Assembly: GCF_014697545.1 (NCBI RefSeq)
Contig: NZ_JACJSA010000006.1
Location: 124,001 to 188,000 of the forward strand
From: Oscillatoria sp. FACHB-1407
GTDB lineage: Bacteria; Cyanobacteriota; Cyanobacteriia; Elainellales; Elainellaceae
Direction: 5' to 3'
Length of the DNA: 64,000 nt
The notes under the pieces are model-generated. The model made no database searches and was not told where the DNA came from. It was given only the letters and a program-made list of their open reading frames with translations. Below are positions 54,276 to 64,000 of the stretch, piece after piece. Position numbers and translations under genes: made by a program. Within the stretch, counting starts at the first letter, position 1. Every line of letters starts with the position of its first letter.

Positions 54276-54960
54276 AGATGAGCGTCCCGTTCGCACTAAC
54301 ATTGTTGATCTTCTCAGTGTGGAAGGGTTTGAGGCGATCGGCGCAGAAAATGGTCGCATTGGGTTGCAACTGATCCAGGAGCAAGAACCTGATCTGGTCA
54401 TTTGTGACGTGCTCATGCCCAAAATGGACGGATTTGAAGTGTTGCGAGCCCTCAGCCAAAAATCTGATGCAGGGTCGGTTCCCTTCATCTTTTTAACTGC
54501 AAAGACTGAGCGATCCGATATGCGACAGGGCATGGAGTTGGGCGCGTACGACTACCTGACAAAACCCTTTACCCGCACTGAGTTGCTTGGAGCCGTACAC
54601 GCTCAACTGAAAAAGCGGGATTTGATGATGCAGCAATACACAACCGCTTGTGAGCAAACCGAACAGTTGCGCCAACGATTGCACGAGTTGCAACAGTTTA
54701 GTGATGCCAAAGGGCAACTGCTGAATAACTTGATTGATGAACTGCGAAATCCGCTGTCTAATATCAGCCTTTCCATCCGGATGCTAAAGGAAGGGATTCC
54801 CGGTGCTCAGCGCGATCGCTACCTCAAGATCTTGCAGGAAGAATTCTCCCGTGAAATTGCTCTGTTAAATCAAGTGTCTGAGCTGCAACAACTCCTTACC
54901 CCAGCCAACATTAAGCTGTTGCGACAATTCAATTTGCTGCAAGGCAAATCTGAGGGGTAG
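54253..54960 (+). CDS. Response regulator with degenerate DHp-like output domain
   Basis: 235 residues. A receiver domain is complete: acidic pocket ILVIEDERPVR, phospho-acceptor Asp52 in VICDVLMPKMDGFEVL, FIFLTAKTERSD (Thr) and Lys104 in YDYLTKPFTR. After a coiled coil (about 120-155) comes LLNNLIDELRNPLSNISLSI, which mimics the kinase H-box (SHELRTPL) but has Asp162 where the phospho-histidine should be. It has no ATPase domain and no DNA-binding domain. It may dimerise with or inhibit the upstream kinase. Its ATG lies inside the kinase gene (23-base overlap), so the two are co-translated. Confidence 0.88.
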   Translation: MSKILVIEDERPVRTNIVDLLSVEGFEAIGAENGRIGLQLIQEQEPDLVICDVLMPKMDGFEVLRALSQKSDAGSVPFIFLTAKTERSDMRQGMELGAYDYLTKPFTRTELLGAVHAQLKKRDLMMQQYTTACEQTEQLRQRLHELQQFSDAKGQLLNNLIDELRNPLSNISLSIRMLKEGIPGAQRDRYLKILQEEFSREIALLNQVSELQQLLTPANIKLLRQFNLLQGKSEG

Positions 54961-55030
54961 GGGAACAGAAAAAAGAAATAAAGAAGAGGGAAGAAAGAAA
55001 AAGGAAGAGGGAAGAAAAAAAGAAGAGAGG
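54961..55030. repeat. Purine-rich repeat tract
   Basis: AAAGAAGAGGGAAGAAAGAA-type units repeated with a period near 20 bp, like the tract at 12585-12647. It follows the response-regulator stop and precedes repeat C3. Confidence 0.65.
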
Positions 55031-55059
55031 ATAGCAGGGTGCCTTGACTCGTTGCCAGG

Positions 55060-55164
55060 TATAGCCGTAGCCACATTTGATGGGGCGGAGTTGAGTCAGG
55101 AAGCTTTCCCAGCATCAGGGTTTGAGTTATTGCCTTTGCCTTCAGCTTTCTCACTAAAGCTATG
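55060..55164 (+). repeat. Interspersed repeat family C, copy C3
   Basis: 105 bp from TATAGCCGTAGCCACATTTG to ACTAAAGCTAT. Here the ends are the clearest (TATAGC ... GCTAT). The core GCATCAGGGTTTGAGTTATT matches C1 and C2. It lies between the response regulator and the HlyD-type gene. The remaining gap up to 55315 shows nothing else. Confidence 0.85.
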
Positions 55165-55315
55165 TTTTCCTGGTGAGAATGTGGGAAACCTGAATAGGAG
55201 GGGGAGCGTCGCTCTACCCAGCCCTTGCATGAATTATTGCTGAACTTCAAGAACTCCCTGCAAGAGCACAATTGAATGACTATGATTGAGACGGTTATCT
55301 TTGCTTGCTCAGCCT

Positions 55316-56689
55316 ATGGAATCGCCACGCCCTACTTCTTCTGCCCATGCCCGTCAAACTCGCCAACAGTTTGTTAATCCTGAAGATTACCTCTCCTATG
55401 AGTTGGGCAAGGCTGTTCGAGAGTTGCCCCCGCTCTACACCCGGTTGCTCGCGGGCAGCCTGACTGCCCTAGTCTTAGGAGCCATCACCTGGGCACACTT
55501 CAGCAAAGTTGATGAGGTGGCGACCACTCAAGGTGAGCTGATTCCTGCTCAGCAGGTTCGTCCCGTACGCGCACTGGACGGTGGCATCATTCGGGAAATT
55601 CGAGTCAAGGAAGGCGATCGCGTTCAACAGGGCGATATCTTGATTGAGCAAGACCCGGACGTATCCGATGCAGCGGTAGAACGGTTAAGACAATCTGCCG
55701 AGCTGATTCGCCAGGACATTGCCCGGTTAGAGGCAGAGCGAACAGGTCAGACCCGTGCTGGAACTGCATTACAAGATCAGTTGTTAGCCGCACGGTTGCG
55801 TGAGTTTGATACCCGACAGGCGGCGGCTGTGGCAGAGACAAACCGACAATCAGCGGCGATCGCAGAAGCCCGTGCCCAATTGGCTCGCCTTCAAGAAAAT
55901 CTGTCAAACGCCAGAATTAGCCTGCGAAATGCTGAAGAACGAGAACGCAGCCTGCGTGGGTTAGTGGATGGGGCTATTCCTCGATTTGATTACCTGGAAG
56001 CCAAAGATCGCCTGACCCAGGCACAAGACCAGGTGTCTTCATTGGAGCAGGAGATTGCTGGACAGCGGCAAGCGATTCGACAGGCAGAGCAAGCCTATCA
56101 AGCGGCTCGTCAAGCTTCTGGAACCCTCAGTTCACAACGCGAAGGGGAGATCATCGCTCAACTCAACCAACGCCGCGAAGAGTTGACCAACATCGAGGGA
56201 CAACTGGAGCAAGCCACCAAACAGCGCGATCGCGAAACCCTGCGAGCACCCATCAGTGGCAGAATCTACAACGTACAGGCAACCTTGGGCGAAGGCACTG
56301 TAGAGCCTGGAGAAGAGTTGCTCTCCATTCTGCCGGATGGCAATAACCTGATGCTGGAAGTGAAGGTGTTGAACCGGGATATTGGCTTTATCCATGAAGG
56401 GATGCGAGCAAAGGTAAAACTCGCCACATTCCCCTTCCAGGAGTTTGGCACGATCGAAGGAAAAGTGGTGCAGATTAGCCCAAACGCCACGCTGGACGAA
56501 AATTTGGGTCTGATCTTTACCGCCACAATTGAACTTAGCCGCACCACCGTTCGGGTGCAAAACCGCGATGTAGAATTGGTTCCCGGAATGGCAGCGACGG
56601 CTGAACTGGTAACTCGTCAACGATCGGTGTTGACCTTCTTGATTGAACCGATTACTCGCCGATTTGATGAAGCCTTTGGGGTGAGGTAA
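55316..56689 (+). CDS. HlyD-family membrane fusion protein (type I secretion adaptor)
   Basis: 457 residues from ATG 55316; TTG/ATG candidates lie ten codons earlier. A cytoplasmic N-terminus (1-50) and one membrane span (LLAGSLTALVLGAITWAHFS) are followed by a lipoyl half (VRPVRALDGGIIREIRVKEG, DRVQQGDILIEQD), a long coiled coil (about residues 125-300), the second lipoyl half (LRAPISGRIYNVQATLGEG) and a beta-barrel (ILPDGNNLMLEVKVLNRDIG, AKVKLATFPFQEFGTIEG). It would join an ABC exporter to TolC. No ABC gene is adjacent. The cargo may be an RTX or bacteriocin-like protein; unknown. Confidence 0.93.
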   Translation: MESPRPTSSAHARQTRQQFVNPEDYLSYELGKAVRELPPLYTRLLAGSLTALVLGAITWAHFSKVDEVATTQGELIPAQQVRPVRALDGGIIREIRVKEGDRVQQGDILIEQDPDVSDAAVERLRQSAELIRQDIARLEAERTGQTRAGTALQDQLLAARLREFDTRQAAAVAETNRQSAAIAEARAQLARLQENLSNARISLRNAEERERSLRGLVDGAIPRFDYLEAKDRLTQAQDQVSSLEQEIAGQRQAIRQAEQAYQAARQASGTLSSQREGEIIAQLNQRREELTNIEGQLEQATKQRDRETLRAPISGRIYNVQATLGEGTVEPGEELLSILPDGNNLMLEVKVLNRDIGFIHEGMRAKVKLATFPFQEFGTIEGKVVQISPNATLDENLGLIFTATIELSRTTVRVQNRDVELVPGMAATAELVTRQRSVLTFLIEPITRRFDEAFGVR

Positions 56690-56724
56690 TGTAGTTAAAC
56701 CCTTGACGAGGAGCGATCGCCCCT

Positions 56725-57282
56725 ATGGCTAAAGTGTTTGATTGCATCACTGACGACTTGCAACGATTCATCGCCGCTCAACATATCTTCTTCGTTGCAA
56801 CGGCACCCCTTAGCCCTACCGGACATATCAACGTTTCTCCCAAAGGGCTCGACAGCTTTCGCATCCTCTCTCCCAACCGGGTTGCCTACCTCGACCTGAC
56901 GGGGAGTGGCAACGAAACCTCGGCTCACCTGCTGGAGAATAGTCGCATTACCCTGATGTTTTGTGCTTTTCAGGGAGCACCACTGATTCTGCGTCTCTAT
57001 GGACAGGGCAAAGTGTTGCTCCCCACAATGTCGGGTTGGGACACGTTCGCAGGGTTATTCCCCGATATCCCTGGAATTCGGCAAATGATTGTGGCGGATA
57101 TCGATCGCGTCCAAACGTCTTGCGGTACAGGGGTTCCGCTGTTTGAACACACGGGCGATCGCGATGAGTTGGTGAAGTGGGCAACGAAGAAAGGCGATGA
57201 TGGGTTGCGCGACTACTGGCAACTCAAAAACATGAAAAGTATTGATGGTTTACCCTCTCCCCTCAGTTTAGAAATGCAGTAA
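56725..57282 (+). CDS. Pyridoxamine 5'-phosphate oxidase-family (PPOX) flavoprotein
   Basis: 185 residues. Split-barrel FMN-binding fold: LQRFIAAQHIFFVATAPLS, PTGHINVSPKGLDSFRILSP, NRVAYLDLTGSGNETSAHLL and ENSRITLMFCAFQGAPLILR. This pattern (NVSPKG, DxTGSGNET) belongs to PPOX-class proteins of unknown substrate rather than to PdxH. It may reduce a small compound or bind F420 or FMN. A HIP1 site and ATG 56725 follow a short gap after the HlyD gene; co-transcription possible. Confidence 0.85.
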   Translation: MAKVFDCITDDLQRFIAAQHIFFVATAPLSPTGHINVSPKGLDSFRILSPNRVAYLDLTGSGNETSAHLLENSRITLMFCAFQGAPLILRLYGQGKVLLPTMSGWDTFAGLFPDIPGIRQMIVADIDRVQTSCGTGVPLFEHTGDRDELVKWATKKGDDGLRDYWQLKNMKSIDGLPSPLSLEMQ

Positions 57283-57363
57283 ATCTTGAATTACTCTGCT
57301 TTTATCTTTAAGCCAAACTATCTGGGCATTCTATAAATAAATTAAGTGCATTGGTAGAATTTT

Positions 57364-57878
57364 GTGAAATACAACTCAGAGAAGCATCACAGGCGATCGA
57401 CCCGATTAAAAGAGTATGACTATTCATCACCTGGAACGTATTTCATCACAATTTGTGCCTATCAACGATAGTGTTTGTTTAGAGCAATCGCTGCTGGTGA
57501 GATGCAATTGAGTGAATTTGGGCAAATCGTGTCAACGGAATGGCAGCGATCGGCGATGATTCGGCAAGAAATTGAATTTGATGCTTGGGTGATCACGCCG
57601 AACCATAGCGGTTGATAGGGGCGAATTGCCATTCGCCCAACATACTTGCAATGCAACCTCGATCCTTGTCATCTTGTGTTGCAGGTTTCAAAGTAGCTGT
57701 GACAAGGCAAATTAACATCCTTCGCAACGCACCTAGAAGCTCAGTTTGGCAACGCAGTTATTACGACCACATTATTCGTAGCGAGCGATCGCTGCATTTT
57801 TTACGGCAATACATTCAGCAAAATCCCCTTTGTTGGCAGGAAGACCAATTGCATCCTGACAATCCTTCTGATTGGTAG
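57364..57878 (+). pseudogene. Decayed REP-associated (RAYT/Y1) transposase
   Basis: Reading from GTG 57364 gives KYNSEKHHRRSTRLKEYDYS, then YFITICAYQR, an in-frame TAG (57469-57471), and CLFRAIAAGEMQLSEFGQIV, EFDAWVITPNH up to TGA at 57613. These match RAYT transposases (IS200-like Y1 family). The second half, in another frame, is SLSSCVAGFKVAVTRQINIL, VWQRSYYDHIIRSERSLHF and QLHPDNPSDW, ending at 57878; the YYDHIIR block holds the catalytic-tyrosine region. The central HUH segment is mostly deleted. One nonsense mutation, one deletion and one frameshift mean it is dead. RAYTs move REP palindromes; one lies inside it (57615-57640). Confidence 0.9.
57615..57640. repeat. REP-like palindrome inside the transposase relic
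   Basis: GGGCGAAT-TGCC-ATTCGCCC, an eight-base-pair stem with a TAGGGG/CAACAT context. In intact RAYT genes of cyanobacteria this segment encodes GANGHSP-like residues, so the palindrome is part of the coding sequence (here IGANCHSP). Confidence 0.75.
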
Positions 57879-57884
57879 ATTGGC

Positions 57885-57916
57885 AAAAGACCCCGAAATC
57901 TCAAAGATTCCGGGGG
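57885..57916 (-). terminator. Rho-independent terminator of the aldolase gene
   Basis: On the minus strand, CCCCGGAATCT and AGATTTCGGGG form an 11-base-pair stem with one mismatch and a three-base loop, followed by TCTTTTGCC. It sits 20 bases after the aldolase stop. Confidence 0.85.
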
Positions 57917-57936
57917 TTGCTGTCAAGAGAATTTTG

Positions 57937-58965
57937 TTATACAGCGATCGCTTCCATATCGCGACTATATTCACCCAATGCGGCTGCACTATTGCACTTA
58001 GCTCGGTGATACAGGGCTTTTTGAGCAGCGGCTACGTTTTCGTCGCGTCCTCCCCAGGTTTGCATTGCGGCTTGTTGCAGTGCCCGACCGTAGGAGAAGG
58101 TGAGATGCCAGGGAAGTTGTCCCTTAAACAGTTGATTCATGGCGTTGAGGTGAGCGGTCGCATCCTCATCGCTTTGACCTCCAGACAGGAAGGCGCATCC
58201 GGGGACTGAAGCCGGAACGCAATCGAGCAAGCACTTCACGGTGGCTCTGGCGACTTCTTCTGCACTGACCTGATTTGGCGAATTTTCACCGGGAATCACC
58301 ATGCTGGGTTTCAAGATCATCTGATCCAGGTCAATGCCCTGACGGTGCAGTTCATAAAAGACGGTTTTTAGCGTCTCCTGATGAACCTCATAGCTGCGTT
58401 CCAGGGTGTGGTCACCATCCATCAATACTTCCGGCTCCACAATCGGGACTAACCCGCCTTCCTGACACAACGCGGCATAACGTGCCAGAGCGTGAGCGTT
58501 GACCTCAATGCAACGCCGCGAAGGAATGCCATCGCCAATGGTAATCACCGCTCGCCATTTGGCAAATCGGGCACCCATGTCATAGTACTCTTTGATGCGA
58601 TCGCGCAAGCCATCTAAGCCCTCGGTGACAACCTCGTTAGGAGATTTTGCCAGCGGTTTTGCTCCGGCATCCAGCTTAATGCCTGGAATGATGCCTGCAT
58701 CCATCAAGACTTTGGTAAACGGCACCCCATCTTTGGTCGATTGCCGAATGGTTTCGTCAAACAGGATGACGCCACTAAAGAAATTACCAATGCCCGATGC
58801 GGTGAACAGCATCTCGCGATAGGCTCGCCGCATCTCTTCAGTGGTAGGAATGCCTAATTTTTGAAATCGTTTATTGGCAGTGCCATAGCTTTCATCGGCT
58901 GCCAAAATGCCTTTTCCCGGTGCGACCATGGCTTTTGCGGTCGCTTTCAACTCCTCGGTATACAT
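57937..58965 (-). CDS. Class I fructose-bisphosphate aldolase
   Basis: 342 residues from ATG 58965, ten bases after AAGGAGG; a TTG seven codons upstream overlaps that ribosome site and is unlikely. The Schiff-base class: APGKGILAADESYGTANKRF, GVILFDETIRQSTKDGVPF, FAKWRAVITIG, PIVEPEVLMDGDHTLERS (Glu177) and MILKPSMVIPG with the Schiff-base Lys219, then ASVPGCAFLSGGQSDEDATA. It splits FBP or SBP in glycolysis and the Calvin cycle. The class II enzyme, the usual main aldolase of cyanobacteria, is not in the window. A terminator follows. Confidence 0.95.
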   Translation of the reverse strand: MYTEELKATAKAMVAPGKGILAADESYGTANKRFQKLGIPTTEEMRRAYREMLFTASGIGNFFSGVILFDETIRQSTKDGVPFTKVLMDAGIIPGIKLDAGAKPLAKSPNEVVTEGLDGLRDRIKEYYDMGARFAKWRAVITIGDGIPSRRCIEVNAHALARYAALCQEGGLVPIVEPEVLMDGDHTLERSYEVHQETLKTVFYELHRQGIDLDQMILKPSMVIPGENSPNQVSAEEVARATVKCLLDCVPASVPGCAFLSGGQSDEDATAHLNAMNQLFKGQLPWHLTFSYGRALQQAAMQTWGGRDENVAAAQKALYHRAKCNSAAALGEYSRDMEAIAV

Positions 58966-59185
58966 CCCTGAAATGCCTCCTTGCAATGGTCTTGGAATAG
59001 GGACTGGGTGTGGTCTTGGAAGGGGAAATAATCGGTTAGCCTTAGCTCCATTCTAGATAGCGGTTTTGAGTTCGGGAGCGATTCTCCCATTGGGAAACGT
59101 TTTGCCTTATCTCGGTTGAGTGTGTTTTAGCACTTTAAAGGGTTAGAGATAGGGATTGATTAATGGCAAATTAATCTTGCGATCG

Positions 59186-60907
59186 CTAAGACTGGGATTG
59201 AAGCGATCGCGCCAGTTGACTCGTGTTGAGATAGCGAACGAGTCTCAGGGGCAAACTGTCCCGGCTAATCGTTTTAGCGTAAGCCGATCGCAGGTAGGTG
59301 CTGTAGTTTGGCTGATCGGCGACATAGGTTTGAAAAAAAGCAACACTCAGGGCATTCAGGTAAGCACGAGCGGAAGGGCGATCGCGTCCCACCACTTCTG
59401 GGGGTAGATCGACCACGGTTTCATCTGCTTCAGGCTCTCCCAGAGTAGAGAAGTGAGTTCCCCCTCGCATCAGCACCAGATATTTGTCAGAGGAGCTTAA
59501 CCAGGTAAACGGTTGAATTTGTTCGGTCAGGGAAGGGGCGATCGTGTCGGCGTTTCCCGTAACCATCATGACTGGAATCGTGATGTCGCTATACTCCTGC
59601 TCGCCCAGCAAACTGCTACCGATGGGGTTGATCGGAATAATGGCTTTGACCCGTTCATCGCGGAGGGAACGGATAGCTTGAGTGGAGTTTAGAGCTTGGC
59701 ACTGGAGCAGGAGCGAAATATTGAAGGGATCGGGGGGAGGACAGGTGCTCTGCAATTGAGGAATGTTAATTTCGGCTCCAGCTAGAGCGAGAGACGTGTA
59801 GCCTCCGAGCGACTGTCCCACAACTCCAACCCGTTGCAAATCGAGCCGTCCTCGCAAAGAGGGATCGACTTGAGAGCGATATTCCAGATGATCGAGCAGG
59901 AAGGTAATGTCCAGGGGGCGATCGATAAATTCGTTGAGCTGTGCGACCTGGCTCGTCCGTCCCGAAATTAAAGCTTCCAGTTGGTCGGAGTTGCTGCCTG
60001 GGTGTTCTGGCACGGCAACAGCAAATCCATAGGAGGCGAGATGTCGCGCCAGGTAAGCATAGGCACTGCGACCCGACCCCAGCCCATGGGAAATGACGAT
60101 GACGGGAGTAGGGGTTGGGGGTGGAGTGCCCGCTGCCGTCAAAGGGAGATAGAGATCGGTTTCGTAGGTGCGATCGGAACCTTGGCCGCCATCGCGACTA
60201 CGGTCTTTTAGGGTTATCGTCTGAGTCTGCCAGGTATACGAACCACGAGCTTCTAGATTGGGAAGCTGGCTGTAGTTAGGGGTTAGTTCGGTGGCGGCTT
60301 CAATCGTGGCTTGCTGCTCAACAGCGGCGATCGCCTCACTTGTTTCTTGAATAAGCTCCTCTAACTCCTGCACAACTTGCAGGGTACGCTGCACATCAAC
60401 CCGAATGCCTCGTCCCGGAAAGTGGCGCAAAATGTTCAGTGGGGTTAACCCTCCGCCTGCTTCGTCAGCTGCTGCCAAAATCAGGGCGGCTCGAATCGCG
60501 TAAAATCCGGGTTCGCGTGCCTCCGTCTGAATCAACTCCCCCAACTGTTCTAAAATGAATTCGCCTTGAGAGGTATAGAGAAACTGGGAAATGGCAACGA
60601 CATCAATATCGATGGCGGCTGGGCTATCCAGTAGGGTCTGGAGCTGTTCTAAGCTTTCTGGGGTGGCGTAGGCAGTATACGCTCGCAGATCGTCTTCAAT
60701 CCGCCCCTCGGTTGCATAAATTTCTAACGATTTGACAGAGACTGAGCGTTCTAGCAAGCCATAGGAAATGTAAATTCGCTCTGCACTCAGGGCAGGGGTA
60801 GCGGTTAACAAAGCTGTCAGACTCGAAAGACCCAGGGTTAGATGGAACCAACTTTTAGAAACAAGGCCAGAGCGTGCGATTGGGCGTAAGGATGAGATCC
60901 ATTTCAT
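59186..60907 (-). CDS. Secreted alpha/beta hydrolase with DUF1400 domain
   Basis: 573 residues from ATG 60907; a GTG six codons earlier is possible. A signal peptide (HLTLGLSSLTALLTATPALSA) is cut near residue 42. The DUF1400 domain (about 43-200) starts ERIYISYGLLERSVSVKSLE and includes GEFILEQLGELIQTEAREPG. The alpha/beta hydrolase has the oxyanion region VIVISHGLGSGRSAYAYLAR, the nucleophile Ser in VGVVGQSLGGYTSLALAG, the acid in MVTGNADTIAP and the base in MRGGTHFSTLG. It is likely periplasmic and related to platelet-activating-factor acetylhydrolase-like enzymes; the substrate is unknown. A CPPP segment adds two cysteines (STCPPPDP, LLQCQAL). Confidence 0.9.
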   Translation of the reverse strand: MKWISSLRPIARSGLVSKSWFHLTLGLSSLTALLTATPALSAERIYISYGLLERSVSVKSLEIYATEGRIEDDLRAYTAYATPESLEQLQTLLDSPAAIDIDVVAISQFLYTSQGEFILEQLGELIQTEAREPGFYAIRAALILAAADEAGGGLTPLNILRHFPGRGIRVDVQRTLQVVQELEELIQETSEAIAAVEQQATIEAATELTPNYSQLPNLEARGSYTWQTQTITLKDRSRDGGQGSDRTYETDLYLPLTAAGTPPPTPTPVIVISHGLGSGRSAYAYLARHLASYGFAVAVPEHPGSNSDQLEALISGRTSQVAQLNEFIDRPLDITFLLDHLEYRSQVDPSLRGRLDLQRVGVVGQSLGGYTSLALAGAEINIPQLQSTCPPPDPFNISLLLQCQALNSTQAIRSLRDERVKAIIPINPIGSSLLGEQEYSDITIPVMMVTGNADTIAPSLTEQIQPFTWLSSSDKYLVLMRGGTHFSTLGEPEADETVVDLPPEVVGRDRPSARAYLNALSVAFFQTYVADQPNYSTYLRSAYAKTISRDSLPLRLVRYLNTSQLARSLQSQS

Positions 60908-60987
60908 AGGAGGCGGCAATGGCACTACTAGTGTTGACTACATCTAAACTTTGGAAGTTGCCACACCGACCGATTTGGCAGTTGACC

Positions 60988-63390
<2,403 letters not shown>

Positions 63391-63487
63391 CCCTCCCCAT
63401 CGACTACTCCCTACTCCCTTACTCCTCCACCCCCTACCCCCCCTTTCCTTGCAGTACACTAGAGCAGAGAAAATAGACGACGACTTT

Positions 63488-64000
63488 ATGGGATCACGTA
63501 ACGGTTGTTTTGGGATGGTGAAGTGGCGCAGGATGGCAGTGGCGATCGCACTGGTAGCGATGATCACCCCTCAAGTGGCGATCGCTCAGGAGCAGCAGGT
63601 AGAATCATTCCCGGCAAATCCACTGGAGGAGCCGATTGAGGATGACCCGCTCTATCCTCGCTTAGTCGTCGATCGCCCCCTCAGCCCTCAAGAACGCCGC
63701 ATCTTGATCACGGCTCTAGATGAGTTGCAACGACAGGCTGAGGCAAGAGCACGAGCAGGGGATCTGTCAGGGGCACTTGAGATCTGGAACCGGGAGTTGC
63801 GGTTGAGACGGGTCTTGGGGGTTGAAGAAGAAGTGCGGGCACTGAGCCGAGTTGGGGAAGTGGCGTGGCGCGAAAACCAAACCACTGAAGTGCGCGTCAT
63901 CACCCAACGCTTGCAACAGATTCAACAGGAAGTGCAGGCACAAAACCCGGTTGACTATTCCATGCTGTTGACGATCGCCCGAACCTACCAGAAGATGCGG
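63488..64000 (+). CDS. Secreted TPR-like protein, 3' end outside window
   Basis: 171 codons from ATG 63488 to the window edge. A signal peptide or anchor (MVKWRRMAVAIALVAMITPQ, ending VAIAQ) starts at the in-frame ATG 63515, an alternative start. The rest is helical and repetitive: SPQERRILITALDELQRQAE, ARARAGDLSGALEIWNREL and RRVLGVEEEVRALSRVGEVA have the shape of TPR-like helical hairpins. Expected in the periplasm or outer membrane. Function unknown; a HIP1 site lies in the signal-peptide coding region. Confidence 0.8.
   Translation, partial: MGSRNGCFGMVKWRRMAVAIALVAMITPQVAIAQEQQVESFPANPLEEPIEDDPLYPRLVVDRPLSPQERRILITALDELQRQAEARARAGDLSGALEIWNRELRLRRVLGVEEEVRALSRVGEVAWRENQTTEVRVITQRLQQIQQEVQAQNPVDYSMLLTIARTYQKMR

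Noticed and set aside
57364-57878. Two separate small genes (N- and C-terminal ORFs)
   Set aside because: Both halves match one transposase in order, with a stop codon and a frameshift between them; better read as one dead gene.

Overview
The window looks like chromosomal DNA from a cyanobacterium, probably a filamentous or Leptolyngbya/Oscillatoria-like type. The evidence is the very frequent HIP1 octamer GCGATCGC, a CyanoP (PsbP-like) lipoprotein, a class II FBPase/SBPase, several cyanobacterium-specific conserved families (DUF2301, DUF3172, DUF3352, DUF1400), abundant heptamer tandem repeats of the STRR type, and multi-PAS/GAF signalling proteins. No plasmid or prophage genes are seen.

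Layout. Positions 1-9,400 hold housekeeping genes: panB (cut by the window edge), dprA, larE, aroQ with a tiny coupled upstream gene, and dnaK. Positions 9,500-24,300 hold hemA, glpX, a PrsW-type protease, two tRNA-Leu genes (CAA and CAG), an M48 protease running into the first of these tRNAs, a TPR-glycosyltransferase, murA, a SpoU methyltransferase, purE, a lipid kinase, a DUF3352 protein and an SDR protein. Positions 24,600-30,900 hold an M4 protease with its probable emfourin inhibitor, CyanoP, a VUT transporter, a Rieske oxygenase, a VOC protein and a lipoprotein. Positions 31,100-35,800 hold an ABC-2 permease, lysS, ldh and a DUF3172 protein.

Positions about 35,900-44,000 form an accessory island. 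It is AT-rich in its left half and nearly free of HIP1. It carries a three-gene minus-strand operon (winged-helix protein, large P-loop ATPase with a C-terminal helicase-type HTH, and a DUF1802-like/PD-(D/E)XK nuclease), an exact 3 x 84-bp tandem array just upstream, several interspersed repeats, and a PPC/beta-propeller protein. This operon is the best candidate in the window for an undescribed system; a DNA-defence role is inferred from its domains and is not shown by the sequence alone.

Positions 44,100-64,000 return to the core genome: purM, a YdcF protein, malQ, a 1496-residue hybrid sensor with eight PAS domains and a GAF that has both cysteine motifs of a DXCF cyanobacteriochrome, its overlapping response regulator (with a degenerate DHp lacking the histidine), an HlyD-type adaptor, a PPOX protein, a decayed RAYT transposase, class I aldolase, a DUF1400 hydrolase, ligA, and the start of a secreted TPR-like protein.

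The intergenic DNA is unusually repetitive. Four interspersed families can be defined by comparing copies inside the window (called A, B, C and heptamer arrays here). One family B copy has been split by a family A copy, and the uninterrupted version is also present.
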